A DNA stretch of 64,000 nt from Terriglobia bacterium (GCA_020073585.1 JAIQEV010000011.1:1-64000), one strand, 5' to 3'. Shown: positions 42,928-51,372, counted from the first letter of the stretch. The notes: generated by a model from the letters alone, not told the origin. Program-made: numbers and translations.

Positions 42928-43711
42928 AGATTTTGTAGAGGCCGGGCGGAATTTATCCCGACCTGGTCGGGAGCCCGGCGGTGTTGTCTCCCCGCCTCCG
43001 AACAAAACAGTGAAGTAATCCGTGACTCGCAACTTGGGCCACCCGTTGTAGCCGCCCTCTTCAGAGGGCGGGCCTTTCCGCCCCGCCAGCGCAGACTACC
43101 CCTCCTCTCAAAAAATCCAGACTACGTCGCAATTTCCAGCCGCATAAAAACCAAAATGCCGGGCGCTCGCGCCCGGCCTGAATTCTCATAAATTGGTTGC
43201 GTGGCTTGGATTGACTCCCCCCACCGCCACCCCATCCGAACCAATCTCATTCGACCGTACTACCGCCAGCCATTCGAAACTAGTACCATTAAGTACTGAT
43301 ACTTTACTGAATACTCCTTTCGTGCTACCATGCCCCGTGACACTCGCACCCCACCCCTCATTACCTCGTTACCTCCCCACTTCTTTACCTCACGCCCCAT
43401 TTATCTCTTGTATTCCCAATGACTTCCACACTCTTTTCCCCCACGGCCGCCACGCAACCCCCGTAGAATCAATCACTCCCGCACTCTTTTCACCCCAACG
43501 GCACCCGGTACACCCCTCGCCCTCCACCCCGCAACCCCACTTTCCACGTAACTCCCATGGAATCAAACTCTTTGCCCACCCCTACCATCTAAGTCCCATC
43601 GAATCGAGTTTTTGCAATAACCATAGGGGAGAGGGTGGCTCTCTTTCTCCAAACTTTCAACTTTCAACTGTTAACTTTCAACTCTTAACAAAGCCCGGCA
43701 GCGATGAAAAT
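42928..43711. other. Noncoding stretch with hairpins and pyrimidine-rich sequence
   Basis: 784 bp without a credible gene. Three perfect hairpins come first: a nested one at 42941-42979 (GCCGGGC/GCCCGGC around CCCGACC-T-GGTCGGG), CCGCCCTC-TTCA-GAGGGCGG at 43052-43071, and GCCGGGCG-CTCG-CGCCCGGC at 43158-43177. From 43190 to 43620 the plus strand is strongly C+T rich with lower GC. CACGCAACCCCCGTAGAATC (43451-43470) recurs in diverged form 94 bp later. A 7-bp array closes the region. One long plus-strand frame crosses it but has a composition unlike protein. Confidence 0.6.
43652..43689. repeat. 7-bp repeat array, AACTTTC family
   Basis: Five units AACTTTC, AACTTTC, AACTGTT, AACTTTC, AACTCTT. 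It ends 23 bp from the stop codon of the minus-strand permease gene. Confidence 0.8.
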
Positions 43712-45052
43712 CTAGGCGGGTCCGGCCCCGCGCTTGTGCCAGAAGAAATAGGCGGGCAGGCCGAGAGCGAAAAGCCCAATGGCTATGGCAATGTTGGCGA
43801 AGCCCTGAGGATCGCGCAGCGCCACATAGACGGCGTTGCCCACCAGAGCCGCGGCAACGATTACGAAGAGCAGCGGCGTCCAGGGATAGAAGGGCACGCG
43901 ATAAGGAATGGCTTTCTCGCCGTTGGCGCGGCGCAGCGGGAAGATGCTCGCGGCGCCCAGTCCGTAGAAGATCCAGCCGATGAAGATGACCCCACCGATC
44001 AACTCGGTGAATTTTCCCGCGCAGGCCAGCACCGCCGACCACACACCCAGGCTGATGACCGCGGCGGCGGGGGTGCGGAATTTCGGATGCACCACGGCGA
44101 GCTTCTTGAAGAAGAGATTGTCCTGGGCCATGGCGAAGAAGACGCGCGGGGCGGTGAGGATGACGCTGTTGGCGGCGCTGAAGGTGGAAACCAGGATGGT
44201 CAGCGCCACGATGCGCCCGGCCCAGGGACCGAGCACCGCGCGGATGGAAGTGGCGGCGATGGTATCGCTGGCGGCCGCCGCGGCGGGACCCAGCGCAACC
44301 AGATAGGCGACGACCGCGATCAGGTACAGCCCGGAGAGAACCAGCGAGCCGGTGAGAAAGGCCCGCGGAAAACTTTTCTGCGGATCCAGCACTTCGCCCG
44401 CGCTGTAGGTGCCAAACTGCCAGCCTTCGTAGGCCCACAGCACGGTGATCATCGCCAGGCCGAAGCTGGAGAGCAGCGAGAAGCCGTGCTGACGGGAGAC
44501 CAGCGCCGGAGGTAGATCCGCGGCATGGTGGCCCAGGGAGAGCAGCACGGCGCTCAGGATGACGATGATCAGCACCTTGATGAGCGTAGTCCAATTCTGC
44601 AGGTCGGAACTCTTGCGCGTGCCCCACACGTTGACCGCGGTGACCACGCCGATCACCAGGACGGTGACGGCGGTCGCGCCGCCGCTGGAGAGCGGAATGA
44701 TTTCGGCGAGGTAACGGCTGAAGGCCCGAGCCAGCGCGGCCACCGAGCCGCTGGCGATGACCAGGAAGAGGCACCAGCCGTAGAGAAAGGCCAGGGGGCG
44801 GCCGAAACCGTCGCGGATGAAGCAGTACAGCCCGCCGGCGGAGGGATTCGTGGCCGCCAGTTCGGCGTAGGTGAGCGCGCCGAGCAGCGAAAGCACCCCG
44901 CCGATGATCCACACCAGCATGGCCGCGCCGACCGAGCGGTCTACCTGGCGCAGAATGACGCCGGGGGTCAGGAAGATGCCGGAGCCGATCACCGATCCGA
45001 CGAAGAGCAGGAGCAAATCGCGCAAACGAAGTGTACGGATCAGTGTGCTCAT
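43712..45052 (-). CDS. APC-family amino acid permease
   Basis: 446 residues, about twelve TM helices, inner membrane. The APC signature GSVIGSGIFLTPG is in helix 1, and helix 6 has VLWAYEGWQFGTYSAGE. It resembles the LAT/SteT-type amino-acid exchangers; the substrate is unknown. GGGAGG precedes the ATG by four bases. A 14-bp palindrome lies 20 bp upstream, and the DUF4337-type gene is 51 bp further up on the same strand. Confidence 0.92.
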   Translation of the reverse strand: MSTLIRTLRLRDLLLLFVGSVIGSGIFLTPGVILRQVDRSVGAAMLVWIIGGVLSLLGALTYAELAATNPSAGGLYCFIRDGFGRPLAFLYGWCLFLVIASGSVAALARAFSRYLAEIIPLSSGGATAVTVLVIGVVTAVNVWGTRKSSDLQNWTTLIKVLIIVILSAVLLSLGHHAADLPPALVSRQHGFSLLSSFGLAMITVLWAYEGWQFGTYSAGEVLDPQKSFPRAFLTGSLVLSGLYLIAVVAYLVALGPAAAAASDTIAATSIRAVLGPWAGRIVALTILVSTFSAANSVILTAPRVFFAMAQDNLFFKKLAVVHPKFRTPAAAVISLGVWSAVLACAGKFTELIGGVIFIGWIFYGLGAASIFPLRRANGEKAIPYRVPFYPWTPLLFVIVAAALVGNAVYVALRDPQGFANIAIAIGLFALGLPAYFFWHKRGAGPA

Positions 45053-45071
45053 GCGCCTCCCGGCGGAACGC

Positions 45072-45085
45072 TTTGCGATCGCAAA
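45072..45085. promoter_or_regulatory. 14-bp perfect palindrome before the permease gene
   Basis: TTTGCGATCGCAAA, 20 bp upstream of the permease ATG, in the short gap after the DUF4337-type gene. A protein-binding site is likely; its core GCGATCGC equals the HIP1 octamer, but only one copy was noticed. Confidence 0.4.
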
Positions 45086-45103
45086 ACTTTTCGGATCATC
45101 CGG

Positions 45104-45628
45104 CTAGTGCAGCAGGAATCCGGTGACCGAGACAGCCACACCCGAAGCCGCGGAAATGACGCCCAGCACGGGAAAAAGCTTCTTCTTGGAAATGAAGTAC
45201 AGGGAGCAGAGCACCAGGCCAAGCTCCAGAAAGCCTTCGCCGAGATCGAACCGCAGGGCCTGTTTTTCCGCCAGCGCGCATTCCTTTTCCTTGGTCTGCG
45301 CCTCTTTCTGAATCTCCTTGGCGTCTTCGGAGTAGCGCTCCGCCTCGCTCTTGTAGCGCTCGATGAGCGCGGCGGATTTCTCGGTGGGCGGGAGGTTGCT
45401 GAGGAGGTCGCGCCCGACTTCCAGGGTATGCCCCTTGATCTTTTTGGCCTGATAGAAGGACCACTGGTCGTTGGCTTCGGTGCGCACGATCACCGCCTGG
45501 GTATGCGAGCGGTGCGATTGGATGGTGACCACGGCGAGAAAGATGCCGATGATTGCGGCGAGGATGCCGATCCTCTGCCCGGCCGGATCCGCTTCATGGC
45601 CGCCTTCATGATGCATCTCGTGTTCCAT
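45104..45628 (-). CDS. DUF4337-type membrane protein
   Basis: 174 residues with a His/Glu-rich start (MEHEMHHEGGHE), a TM helix at about 20-36, a central soluble helical part (NDQWSFYQAKKIKGHTLEVG, then a charged coiled coil) and two TM helices at the C-terminus (about 128-172). This layout is that of the DUF4337 family, whose function is not known. AAGGGG precedes the ATG. The permease gene follows on the same strand. Confidence 0.85.
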   Translation of the reverse strand: MEHEMHHEGGHEADPAGQRIGILAAIIGIFLAVVTIQSHRSHTQAVIVRTEANDQWSFYQAKKIKGHTLEVGRDLLSNLPPTEKSAALIERYKSEAERYSEDAKEIQKEAQTKEKECALAEKQALRFDLGEGFLELGLVLCSLYFISKKKLFPVLGVISAASGVAVSVTGFLLH

Positions 45629-45682
45629 GGGTTGCGATTCCCCTTCGTTTCAGGATGTGCTGCGAATCCAGCCGAAAAAATA

Positions 45683-45710
45683 ATCATACCGTCCCCGCAG
45701 CCGGGGTCAA
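45683..45710 (-). promoter_or_regulatory. Promoter of the DUF4337-type gene
   Basis: On the minus strand TTGACC (45710-45705), 16 bp, TATGAT (45688-45683); start near 45676, 48 nt before the ATG. A hairpin CCGCGGG-ATGC-CCCGCGG lies just upstream at 45810-45827, after the HU gene. Confidence 0.5.
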
Positions 45711-45844
45711 CGGTAAGTTCGCAGGGAAGTGCGGAGCGGCGCGGGGGCCGGTGCGGTTTTCTACGGCCGCGCCGGGAATGGCGCGGCGGCGGGATGCCGG
45801 ACAAGGGAACCGCGGGATGCCCCGCGGCGCGCGCCGGCCGCGCC

Positions 45845-46111
45845 TCAGATTCCTTGCAGTTCTTTGCCGGGCTTGAAGCGCACAGCCTTGCCCGGGGGGA
45901 TGCTCACTTCTTCCCCGGTGCGCGGGTTGCGCCCGATTCCGGTCTTGCGCGGCTTGACGCTGAAGACCCCGAAGCGGCGCAGTTCGATCCGCTGCCCGCG
46001 CCCCAGCGCGCTCTTGAGCGCCTCGAAGATGGTTTCCACGGCCTGCTCGGCCTTGGTGCGGCTGATATTCGTGCGGGTCACGACGGCGTTGACGATATCC
46101 AGCTTGATCAC
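45845..46111 (-). CDS. HU/IHF-family DNA-binding protein
   Basis: 88 residues; bends and compacts DNA as a dimer. The HU signature GRNPRTGEEVSIPPGKAVRFKPG is intact with the intercalating Pro in the arm, and the helical start is KLDIVNAVVTRTNISRTKAE. The start is a GTG with GGGGAGG five bases upstream. It is divergent from dcd and shares overlapping promoters with it. HU versus IHF cannot be decided from sequence alone. Confidence 0.95.
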   Translation of the reverse strand: MIKLDIVNAVVTRTNISRTKAEQAVETIFEALKSALGRGQRIELRRFGVFSVKPRKTGIGRNPRTGEEVSIPPGKAVRFKPGKELQGI

Positions 46112-46141
46112 AGAGTCCTCCCCGGAGCACGACGCGACCCG

Positions 46142-46192
46142 ATGCTAGTTGCTGAGTTCCGGGTTGTCAAGACGTGCCCTGTGTACTACACT
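46142..46192. promoter_or_regulatory. Overlapping divergent promoters of HU and dcd
   Basis: Minus strand: TTGACA (46170-46165), 17 bp, TAGCAT (46147-46142) for the HU gene. Plus strand: TTGTCA (46164-46169), 17 bp, TACACT (46187-46192) for dcd. The two -35 boxes overlap almost fully, so the promoters should exclude each other. Confidence 0.6.
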
Positions 46193-46244
46193 GCGCTTCT
46201 TTTTGCTGCACGCGATTCTTCGCAAAGAGGCACGGGAGGCAAGG

Positions 46245-46799
46245 ATGTCGGTCAAGCCGGATGGCTGGATTCGCCGCATGGCGCTGCAACACAAGATGAT
46301 CGAGCCGTTCACCGACCGCCAGATGCGCGAAGGGGTGATCAGCTACGGCGTATCCTCGTACGGTTACGACATCCGCGTGGCCGACGAGTTCCGCATCTTC
46401 ACCAACGTGAACTCCACCATCGTGGATCCCAAGCACTTCGATCCCCGCTCGCTCGTGGATTTCAAGGGCGACGTCTGCATCATCCCGCCGAATTCCTTCG
46501 CCCTGGCGCGCTCCATCGAATATTTCCGCATCCCGCGCAACGTCCTCACTCTGTGCGTCGGCAAATCCACCTACGCGCGCTGCGGCATCATCGTCAACGT
46601 CACGCCCTTCGAGCCCGAATGGGAGGGCTTCGTGACCCTGGAGATCAGCAACACCACGCCCCTGCCGGCGAAGATTTACGCCAACGAAGGGCTCTGCCAG
46701 GTGGTCTTCTTCGTTTCCGACGAGGACTGCGAAGTCTCCTACAAGGACAAGAAGGGCAAATACCAGTCGCAGCAGGGCATCGTCCTGCCGCGGCTGTAG
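46245..46799 (+). CDS. dcd: dCTP deaminase
   Basis: 184 residues from the ATG at 46245, with GGGAGG upstream; a longer frame to 46149 is not supported. Converts dCTP to dUTP, the first step towards dTTP. Conserved stretches are [39 protein letters not shown] (catalytic Arg and Glu) and [10 protein letters not shown] at the C-terminus. Confidence 0.96.
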   Translation: MSVKPDGWIRRMALQHKMIEPFTDRQMREGVISYGVSSYGYDIRVADEFRIFTNVNSTIVDPKHFDPRSLVDFKGDVCIIPPNSFALARSIEYFRIPRNVLTLCVGKSTYARCGIIVNVTPFEPEWEGFVTLEISNTTPLPAKIYANEGLCQVVFFVSDEDCEVSYKDKKGKYQSQQGIVLPRL

Positions 46800-46807
46800 T
46801 CCCCGCG

Positions 46808-47776
46808 CTAGCCGCGCGGCGGGCGTTCCGCCTTGGGGGAGTTCTCCGCGGAAGCGAGCGGATAGCCGCGCTCGCGCCAGGCGCCGAGCCCGCCCAGCAG
46901 CGGGCGAATGCGCGCGATGCCTTGTCTCTTCAGGAGCAGCGCCACCCGGGCGCTCGTGGCTTCGTTGGGTCAAGTACAGTAGAGGATCACTTCGCGGTCG
47001 CGTGGCAGGCGCTCGTTCCGCTCCTGCAGTTCCTGCGCGTCCATGTGCAGCGCGCCGGGAATCGTTTCCGGAGCGGCGTCGAAATCCAGGGCGTGGCGCA
47101 GGTCCACGATCACCAGATCCTCGCCCGCCTCCAGCTTCTGCTTCAATTCCTCGGGCGTAATCCGCGCAATGCGCAGCTCGCGCAGGAAGCGCTGGCGGGC
47201 GATGAATTTCCAGCCGATGTAGCCGGCCAGTGCGCCGGCCAGCAAAACAAACAGGGAACCGCCCAGCGAGAGTGCGCCGCCGGCGATGCGCTCGAGCTCT
47301 CCGCTGAAGGCGAAGCCCAGCCCCAAAAAACTGCCGGCCCAGAGAAGCGCTCCCGCCGCGTCGAAGAGCAGAAAGCGCGCCAGGCGCATGCGGAAGATGC
47401 CCGCCAGCGGCGGAGCCACGGTGCTTAACCCCGGAAGGAATTTGGCCACCAGCAGGGAGCGCGCGCCGTGCCGGGCAAAAACGCCTTCGGTGCGGCGCAC
47501 GCAGGAATCGGGCTCGAACGAGATGCGGCAGAGCCACTGCAGGACGCGGTTCCCGCGGCGGCGGCCCAGCTCGTACCAGAGCATATCGGCGAGCAGCGCC
47601 GCGCAAACGGCGGTGAACAGCGAGACCGCCAGACTCAAGCGCCCCGCGCCGGCCAGCGCGCCCGCGGCCAGCAACAGCGGAATCGCCGGCAGAGGCAGGC
47701 CGAGCTGTTCCGCAAAGACCCAGGCGAAGAGAACCAGCGCTCCGTGTCGCAGTAGAAATTCGAGCGGGCCGTGCAT
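46808..47776 (-). CDS. DedA-rhodanese fusion with an in-frame UGA at an active-site Cys position
   Basis: The frame starts at 47776, has a TGA at 46972-46970 (codon 269) and continues in frame for 53 codons to a TAG at 46810-46808. Residues 1-195 are a DedA/SNARE-associated membrane domain (FAEQLGLPLPAIPLLLAAGA, then FLPGLSTVAPPLAG). Residues about 210-322 are a rhodanese domain; the text across the stop is ILYCT-(UGA)-PNEATSARVA, then RPLLGGLGAWRERGYP. Relatives read YCTCPNEA, so the UGA replaces the second Cys of the loop. Either selenocysteine is inserted, or a point mutation or sequencing error truncates the protein. It begins nine bases after the nitroreductase stop. Confidence 0.75.
46938..46954 (-). 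other. Hairpin downstream of the rhodanese UGA (possible bacterial SECIS)
   Basis: In the message AGCGCC-CGGGU-GGCGCU forms a 6-bp stem with a five-base loop containing GGGU. The loop begins 24 nt from the U of UGA, within the usual 16-37 nt for bacterial SECIS elements. Such hairpins are common in GC-rich coding DNA, so this is only suggestive. Confidence 0.3.
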
Positions 47777-47785
47777 GGGGAGAGA

Positions 47786-48403
47786 TTACGCTTTCTTCCC
47801 CCCGGCGGCGAGCGCCGCGCTGTTTCCCCACGTTCCGGACATTACGAATTCGGAAAGTGGCTTGCGGCTGCGCGGCTCGATCTCGCGCCGGCGCAGCTCT
47901 TCCGGCAGGGAAGCGGGGTCGCCGGGATAGCCGATGGCGATGGCCGCGACGGGCTCCCAGCCGTCCGGGATGCGGAATGTGGCGCGGGCCTTCTCGGCAT
48001 CGAAGCCCCCCATCTGGTGGGTGCACAGGCCCCGCGCGGTGGCTTCCAGGGCCAGGCTGGTGCTGGCGGCGCCCACGTCATGCAGGGCGTGACGGTTGGG
48101 CTTGCCGTTGTGGCGGAAACTGGTGCGCGCGACGGAGAGCGCGAGGACCGGCGCCGCCGCGGCCCAGGCCTTGTTCCATTCGATCAGGATCGCGAGCATG
48201 CGTTCGTATTCTTCCGGGTTCTCCTTGCTGGCCACCAGATAGACCCAGGGCTGGTCGTTGTAACAGGAGATCGCCCAGCGCGCCGCTTCGAACAGGCTGC
48301 CAAGCTCCGCGGCCGGGACGCGCTTGTCCGCGAAGGCCCGCGGGCTCCAGCGGCGCCGCAGCAGTTCGTGTATGGGGAAATCATTTGTTGCCGGATTTTC
48401 CAT
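47786..48403 (-). CDS. Nitroreductase-family protein
   Basis: 205 residues, FMN-dependent NAD(P)H oxidoreductase fold. FMN-binding features are RRRWSPRAFADKRV at the start, ARWAISCYNDQPW (a Ser/Asn stretch) and GLCTHQMGGFD. It may reduce nitro compounds or quinones. AAGGAG precedes the ATG. It sits between a MarR gene and the DedA-rhodanese gene on one strand. Confidence 0.92.
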   Translation of the reverse strand: MENPATNDFPIHELLRRRWSPRAFADKRVPAAELGSLFEAARWAISCYNDQPWVYLVASKENPEEYERMLAILIEWNKAWAAAAPVLALSVARTSFRHNGKPNRHALHDVGAASTSLALEATARGLCTHQMGGFDAEKARATFRIPDGWEPVAAIAIGYPGDPASLPEELRRREIEPRSRKPLSEFVMSGTWGNSAALAAGGKKA

Positions 48404-48470
48404 GACTGTTCTTCTCCTTGAAATCCTCTGGAATGGAAATTTTATTTCTGAGGCAACCGATGCAGACCGG

Positions 48471-48932
48471 CTATTCGGGCGCGCGGGCGCGGACCTCGTC
48501 CAGCAGGTTGCCGAGCGTCTTGAGGCGGGCTTTCGAGAGATGCCGCAGTTGCCGCCGGTGCAGCTCGCGCATCGGCTGGTCCAGCCGCTGGAGAAGGTCC
48601 AGGCCTTGCGCCGTTATCCGGGTGGTGATCACGCGCCGGTCGTCTTTCCGGCGTTCCCGGGTGATGAGCCCCGTCTTTTCCAGGCGGTCGAGCAGGCGGG
48701 TCATGTCCGGATCGCGGGTGACCATGCGCCCGGCGATCTCCCGGCAGGAGAGGCCTTCGGGGCCGGCGCCGCGGAGAATGCGCAGAACGTTGTACTGGGC
48801 CGGGGATAGGGCGTGGGATTTCAGGAGCTGCTCGACGCCCTGCAGCAGCCAGTCCGCGGCGCGCTCGAGGCGGACGAAAATCTCTTCCTCGAAGGGCGGG
48901 AGGGGGTGGGGGGAACGGGAGCGAATCTTCAT
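48471..48932 (-). CDS. MarR-family transcriptional regulator
   Basis: 153 residues from the ATG at 48932; the next upstream ATG (48947) would lie before the predicted transcript start. Winged-helix features: LSPAQYNVLRILRGAGPEGLSCREIAGRM, then DPDMTRLLDRLEKTGLITRERRKDDRRV, the MarR wing. It probably represses the nitroreductase gene 67 bp downstream and itself, responding to an oxidant or aromatic ligand. Confidence 0.93.
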   Translation of the reverse strand: MKIRSRSPHPLPPFEEEIFVRLERAADWLLQGVEQLLKSHALSPAQYNVLRILRGAGPEGLSCREIAGRMVTRDPDMTRLLDRLEKTGLITRERRKDDRRVITTRITAQGLDLLQRLDQPMRELHRRQLRHLSKARLKTLGNLLDEVRARAPE

Positions 48933-48938
48933 GGCCGA

Positions 48939-48967
48939 AGAATACATGTTATAACGACTATTGTCAA
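48939..48967 (-). promoter_or_regulatory. marR promoter with palindrome, putatively leaderless
   Basis: On the minus strand TTGACA (48967-48962), 17 bp, TATTCT (48944-48939), then six bases and the ATG at 48932. The spacer holds GTTATAAC (48948-48955), an 8-bp palindrome that could be the MarR site. Confidence 0.55.
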
Positions 48968-49009
48968 GAGGAAAATACCGCCGCGTCTTGCGGCCCCCTT
49001 GCGGTTCCC

Positions 49010-49759
49010 CTACGGCTTGTGCAGCGGGCGCATCTGCACTTCGCTCACGAAGCTCCGCGGGCCCTGCGTCACCAGCATCTCCACCACGTGCGCCACGTCC
49101 TCCGCCTGCAGCAGCTTGGAAAGGTCCCGGCCGGTCCACGGGGAGAACTCCGTGGCCACGCTTCCCGGGCAGACGGTGCTCACGCGGATGCCGTATTCGC
49201 GCAGGTCCTCGGCCATGCAGCCGGAAAGCCCTTGCAAGCCCCACTTGGAGGCGCAGTACAGGCCGCCGTTGGCAAAGGTATTCTTCCCGGCGAGCGAGCT
49301 GATGTTGACGATGTGTCCTTTGCGGCGGGCGATCATCGCGGGGACCACGGCGCGGGAGACGAGGAAGACGCCCTTGAGGTTGGTGTCCAGGACGCGGTCC
49401 CACTCCTCTTCGCTGCGCTCGTGCGCGGGGCCGAAGAGACCCACGCCGGCGTTGTTGACCAGGATGCCGATGGGGCCCAGGGCCGCCTGACTGGCCGCGG
49501 CGAGGCGTTCGGTGTCCGCGGCGCGCGTGACGTCGGCGAGGCAGGAGAAAGCGGGAACGCCGGCGGCGCGCAGCGCCGCTTCGCTGGCCTGCAAAGCGGC
49601 GGCGTCGCGTCCGCTGACGGCCACGGCGGCGCCCAGGGCGGCCAAGCGCAGGGCAATGGCCCGGCCGATGCCGCGGCTGCCTCCGGTGACCAGGGCCACT
49701 TCCCCGGCGAGGGGGCCGGGGCCGGAATCGTGCATAGTTCGCGTCATTTTCTCGGACAT
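49010..49759 (-). CDS. Short-chain dehydrogenase/reductase
   Basis: 249 residues from the ATG at 49759, GGGAG seven bases upstream. Classical SDR: cofactor motif TGGSRGIG near residue 20, NNAG, and catalytic Ser with Y-x3-K (SSLAGKNTFANGG then YCASK). It should oxidise or reduce a carbonyl/hydroxyl with NAD(P)H; many such enzymes are 3-oxoacyl-ACP reductase-like. The substrate is unknown. It diverges from the secreted TPR gene. Confidence 0.92.
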   Translation of the reverse strand: MSEKMTRTMHDSGPGPLAGEVALVTGGSRGIGRAIALRLAALGAAVAVSGRDAAALQASEAALRAAGVPAFSCLADVTRAADTERLAAASQAALGPIGILVNNAGVGLFGPAHERSEEEWDRVLDTNLKGVFLVSRAVVPAMIARRKGHIVNISSLAGKNTFANGGLYCASKWGLQGLSGCMAEDLREYGIRVSTVCPGSVATEFSPWTGRDLSKLLQAEDVAHVVEMLVTQGPRSFVSEVQMRPLHKP

Positions 49760-49911
49760 AAGATTCTCCCTCGCCCAGGCCACTCTTTTTGTGCGAAACT
49801 CATCTTACCATCCAGGCCGTAGCCGCCCCGGAGGTGCGCCGGAGGAAAGGGAAAAAGCCTGTACCTTTGCAGTAACCCACCCAGAAAGTGGTTTAGTGCG
49901 GGGTAACGGGC

Positions 49912-49940
49912 TTGCGGAGTTCTCGCAGCTTCCCTATACT
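49912..49940 (+). promoter_or_regulatory. Promoter of the secreted TPR gene
   Basis: TTGCGG (49912-49917), 17 bp, TATACT (49935-49940); start near 49947 with a leader of about 90 nt. Confidence 0.5.
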
Positions 49941-50037
49941 TCTGCAGTTTTCCCGGCCAAGTGATTCCCGCTGGAATCATCTCCCGGCGCAGAGCTGGAC
50001 TGATCCCCAAACGAATGTTGGATTGAGGAGACTAGGG

Positions 50038-51372
50038 ATGAACGGAACACGAAGACTGGCAGTCGCCGCACTCGCCGCAGCGCTTGCTTTGACCCTTGCG
50101 GGAGGCCTGTTCTCCGGCGCGCGCGCCCAGGAGACGCCCGCCAAGCAGCCGTACACCATGGCGGAGTACAACTCCTATACCGCGGCGGCCAGCGAGAAGA
50201 CGCCGGGGCAGCAGATCAAGCTGCTGGACGATTTTGCCGCCAAGTACCCCAATTCCGCGCTTTCCAATTACGTCTACGAGCTCTACTACCAGAATTACAG
50301 CGCGCAGCGGAACTACCCCAAGGCCATCGAGTACGTGGACAAGCTCCTGGGCCTGGGCGATAAGGTGGACAGCGGCATGCGCTACAAGGCCTACTACGCG
50401 CGGGCCTTCGTCTTCAACAACCTCAATCTCTCCGACAAGGACCCCAGCACCAAGGGGCAGGCGGAAAAGGCCCGCGACGCCGCCATCGCCGGTCTGAAGA
50501 CGGTGGCCGAGATCAAGAAGCCGGAGAACGTGGACGAGAAGACCTTTGCCGAGCAGAAGCGCCCGGCGACGATCTTCTTCAACTACACCGCGGCGGCCGC
50601 CTCGATGCTGGCCAAGGACTTCCCCAGCGCGGTGCAGTACTACAAGGCCACGCTGGAGTTGACGCCCAACGAAGCGGTGACCTGGTTCCGTCTGGGCGTG
50701 GCCTATCTGGCCACGGCCCCCCCGCAGCCCATGGACGCGTTCTGGGCCCTGGCGCACTCGGTGGCCCTGAAGGGTCCCAGCGAGGCCAAGGTGCGCACCT
50801 ACCTGCGCACGCAGATGCTCAATTACCAGCAGACCACCTGCGAAAATCTGGCGGACGCGCAGATGAACGAACTGGTGGCGCTGGCCGGCAGCTCCGCGGA
50901 GCGTCCGGCGAGCTACAAAATGCCCAGCGCGGCGGATCTGGAAGCCGCGCGCAAGGACATGACCATCGCCTCGGTGCTCGCGGACCTCAAGGCCGGCGGG
51001 GACAAGGGCAAGGTCACCTGGCTGGCTTCCTGCGGCCTGGAATTTCCGGACGTGCCGGGCAAGCTGATCGAAGTGGCCCCCGCCGCGGATGGCGCGACGC
51101 TGAAGGTGGCGTTCGTGACCAGCGACGCGGAGTTCGAAGCGGCCACCTCAGCCAACATGGAAGTGAAAGTGGCCGGGCAGCCGGAAGCGGCGCGGCTCGA
51201 AAAGGGCAACCCGGTGCGCTTCACCGGCACGTTGACCTCCTACGATCCCGATCCGGCCTTCCTGATGCACTGGGAAAAGGCCAAGGTGAACGCCGAGGAC
51301 ATCCCGGCGGAAAAGAAGGCTCCCGTAAAGAAACCCGTGCGGCGTCCGCCAACGAAGAAACCGGCGCAGTAA
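50038..51372 (+). CDS. Secreted TPR-containing protein
   Basis: 444 residues from the ATG at 50038, GAGGAG upstream. Signal peptide about 1-31 (ending ARAQ). TPR-like helical repeats include YELYYQNYSAQRNYPKAIEYVD and AVQYYKATLELTPNEAVTWFRLGVAYL. The C-terminal part (about 300-420) is a beta-rich domain and the last 20 residues are Lys/Pro-rich (KKPVRRPP). Predicted periplasmic; function unknown. A terminator follows. Confidence 0.85.
   Translation: MNGTRRLAVAALAAALALTLAGGLFSGARAQETPAKQPYTMAEYNSYTAAASEKTPGQQIKLLDDFAAKYPNSALSNYVYELYYQNYSAQRNYPKAIEYVDKLLGLGDKVDSGMRYKAYYARAFVFNNLNLSDKDPSTKGQAEKARDAAIAGLKTVAEIKKPENVDEKTFAEQKRPATIFFNYTAAAASMLAKDFPSAVQYYKATLELTPNEAVTWFRLGVAYLATAPPQPMDAFWALAHSVALKGPSEAKVRTYLRTQMLNYQQTTCENLADAQMNELVALAGSSAERPASYKMPSAADLEAARKDMTIASVLADLKAGGDKGKVTWLASCGLEFPDVPGKLIEVAPAADGATLKVAFVTSDAEFEAATSANMEVKVAGQPEAARLEKGNPVRFTGTLTSYDPDPAFLMHWEKAKVNAEDIPAEKKAPVKKPVRRPPTKKPAQ

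Noticed and set aside
43193-43720. Open frame across the pyrimidine-rich intergenic region
   Set aside because: Translation is dominated by Pro, Ser, Thr and His with no helix-like pattern, and no start signal; it reflects C+T-rich DNA.
45072-45085. GCGATCGC as evidence of HIP1 and a cyanobacterial origin
   Set aside because: I noticed only one copy, whereas HIP1 is highly repeated in cyanobacteria; gene content points elsewhere.
46149-46244. Extended N-terminus of dCTP deaminase from a TTG at 46149
   Set aside because: The extension covers the -35/-10 region of the dcd promoter and the ATG at 46245 has a good ribosome-binding site and the usual protein length.
44525-47428. A 967-codon plus-strand frame spanning the permease, DUF4337, HU and dcd region
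   Set aside because: It crosses several well-supported genes and promoters in other frames and has low-complexity composition.
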